Below are positions 63,858 to 64,000 of a stretch of 64,000 nucleotides of DNA, piece by piece. The notes below the pieces were generated by a model. The model was not told the DNA's origin. It ran no database searches and saw nothing but the letters and a program-made list of their open reading frames with translations. Each line of letters opens with the position of its first letter. The first letter of the stretch is position 1. Source of the stretch: Trochalopteron elliotii (lineage: Eukaryota; Chordata; Aves; Passeriformes; Leiothrichidae). The translations under genes were made by a program, and so were the position numbers. The stretch spans positions 1,129,656-1,193,655 of the forward strand of contig JANPWX010000639.1 of NCBI GenBank assembly GCA_024734555.1. Direction: 5' to 3'.

Positions 63858-64000
63858 CATTTTTCCTTGATGAGAAGCTTTGATATGAAATCTTTGGCTT
63901 CATCAGAAACATCTCGAAATTCCTCATCTTCAAAATCCCAGTTACAGGCCAGGATATTGTTGAGGGTCTCATTGTCATCATCACCCAAAAAAGGAGACAA
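63858..64000 (-). CDS. MYLK4: MYLK4 (myosin light chain kinase family member 4), penultimate kinase-domain exon, partial at window edge
   Basis: Read on the minus strand from the window edge, this stretch is open for 47 codons plus two bases. It begins with the residues LSPFLGDDDNETLNNIL and ends with KDFISKLLIKEK. This is kinase subdomain X and the helices after it. The SPF-LG-D---ETL-N pattern is diagnostic of myosin light chain kinases, and the NNILAC and FISKLLIKEK segments fit MYLK4 better than MYLK, MYLK2 or MYLK3 as I remember them. The family phosphorylates regulatory myosin light chains using ATP in the cytosol of muscle and other cells. The exon ends at a donor reading TG|GTATAC (GT at 63857-63856), leaving a phase 2 intron and a split codon TG|C. 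The upstream limit lies beyond 64000, so the catalytic loop, DFG motif and N-terminus are not visible. The opposite-strand ORFs here are shadows. The kinase family is certain. The MYLK4 paralogue call is from memory, without an alignment. Confidence 0.9.

Noticed and set aside
63376..63984. Plus-strand 141-codon and minus-strand 87-codon ORFs over the kinase exons
   Set aside because: They are in the wrong strand or frame relative to the spliced kinase sequence.
1..64000. CRISPR arrays, prokaryotic operons, retroviral genes
   Set aside because: No regularly spaced direct repeats with unique spacers, no gene clusters, and no reverse transcriptase, gag or env-like ORF were seen.

Overview
The window reads as vertebrate nuclear DNA, most likely from a bird. 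The three recognisable interspersed repeats (18582-18893, 56191-56338, 56485-56710) all have the 3' end typical of avian CR1 LINEs. The only convincing coding sequence is split by GT-AG introns, and no stretch shows bacterial gene density, operons or ribosome binding sites. Repeat content is low: about 0.7 kb of CR1 in 64 kb, plus simple repeats.

The only gene I can support is at the extreme right end, on the minus strand. Two exons (63858 to beyond 64000, and 63435-63507) join in frame across a 350 bp intron. They encode the end of a myosin light chain kinase-type Ser/Thr kinase domain and best fit MYLK4. The terminal coding exon is not settled. Two acceptor-plus-stop candidates lie at 62952 and 62687, with a possible polyadenylation signal at 62399-62404.

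The other 62 kb or so, downstream of the kinase gene, contains no gene I can recognise. In human and other amniotes as I recall them, the interval downstream of MYLK4 leads toward the 5' end of GMDS and then the FOXC1/FOXF2/FOXQ1 cluster. Such intervals are often rich in distal regulatory elements. That placement is inference, because no GMDS exon is visible here. The open reading frames in this part (longest about 164 codons at 44560-45054) look like chance: no domains and no supporting splice sites.

The desert holds several structured spots: a small isolated CpG island with a CTCF-like site (51012-51235) beside a TGAC tetranucleotide array; a CpG-retaining, homeodomain/POU-motif-rich block (21045-21480) preceded by long polypurine and G-quadruplex-like tracts; a CpG-richer segment with a fused acceptor/donor splice motif (33721-34060); a triple CCAAT cluster (27280-27305); a 10 bp inverted repeat in an AT-rich block (58771-58815); and a poly(A) tract with an upstream AATAAA that looks like the tail of a retroposed RNA (28534-28572). 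I did not find a clearly novel biological system. These noncoding elements are the best leads, and all need comparative alignment or expression data.
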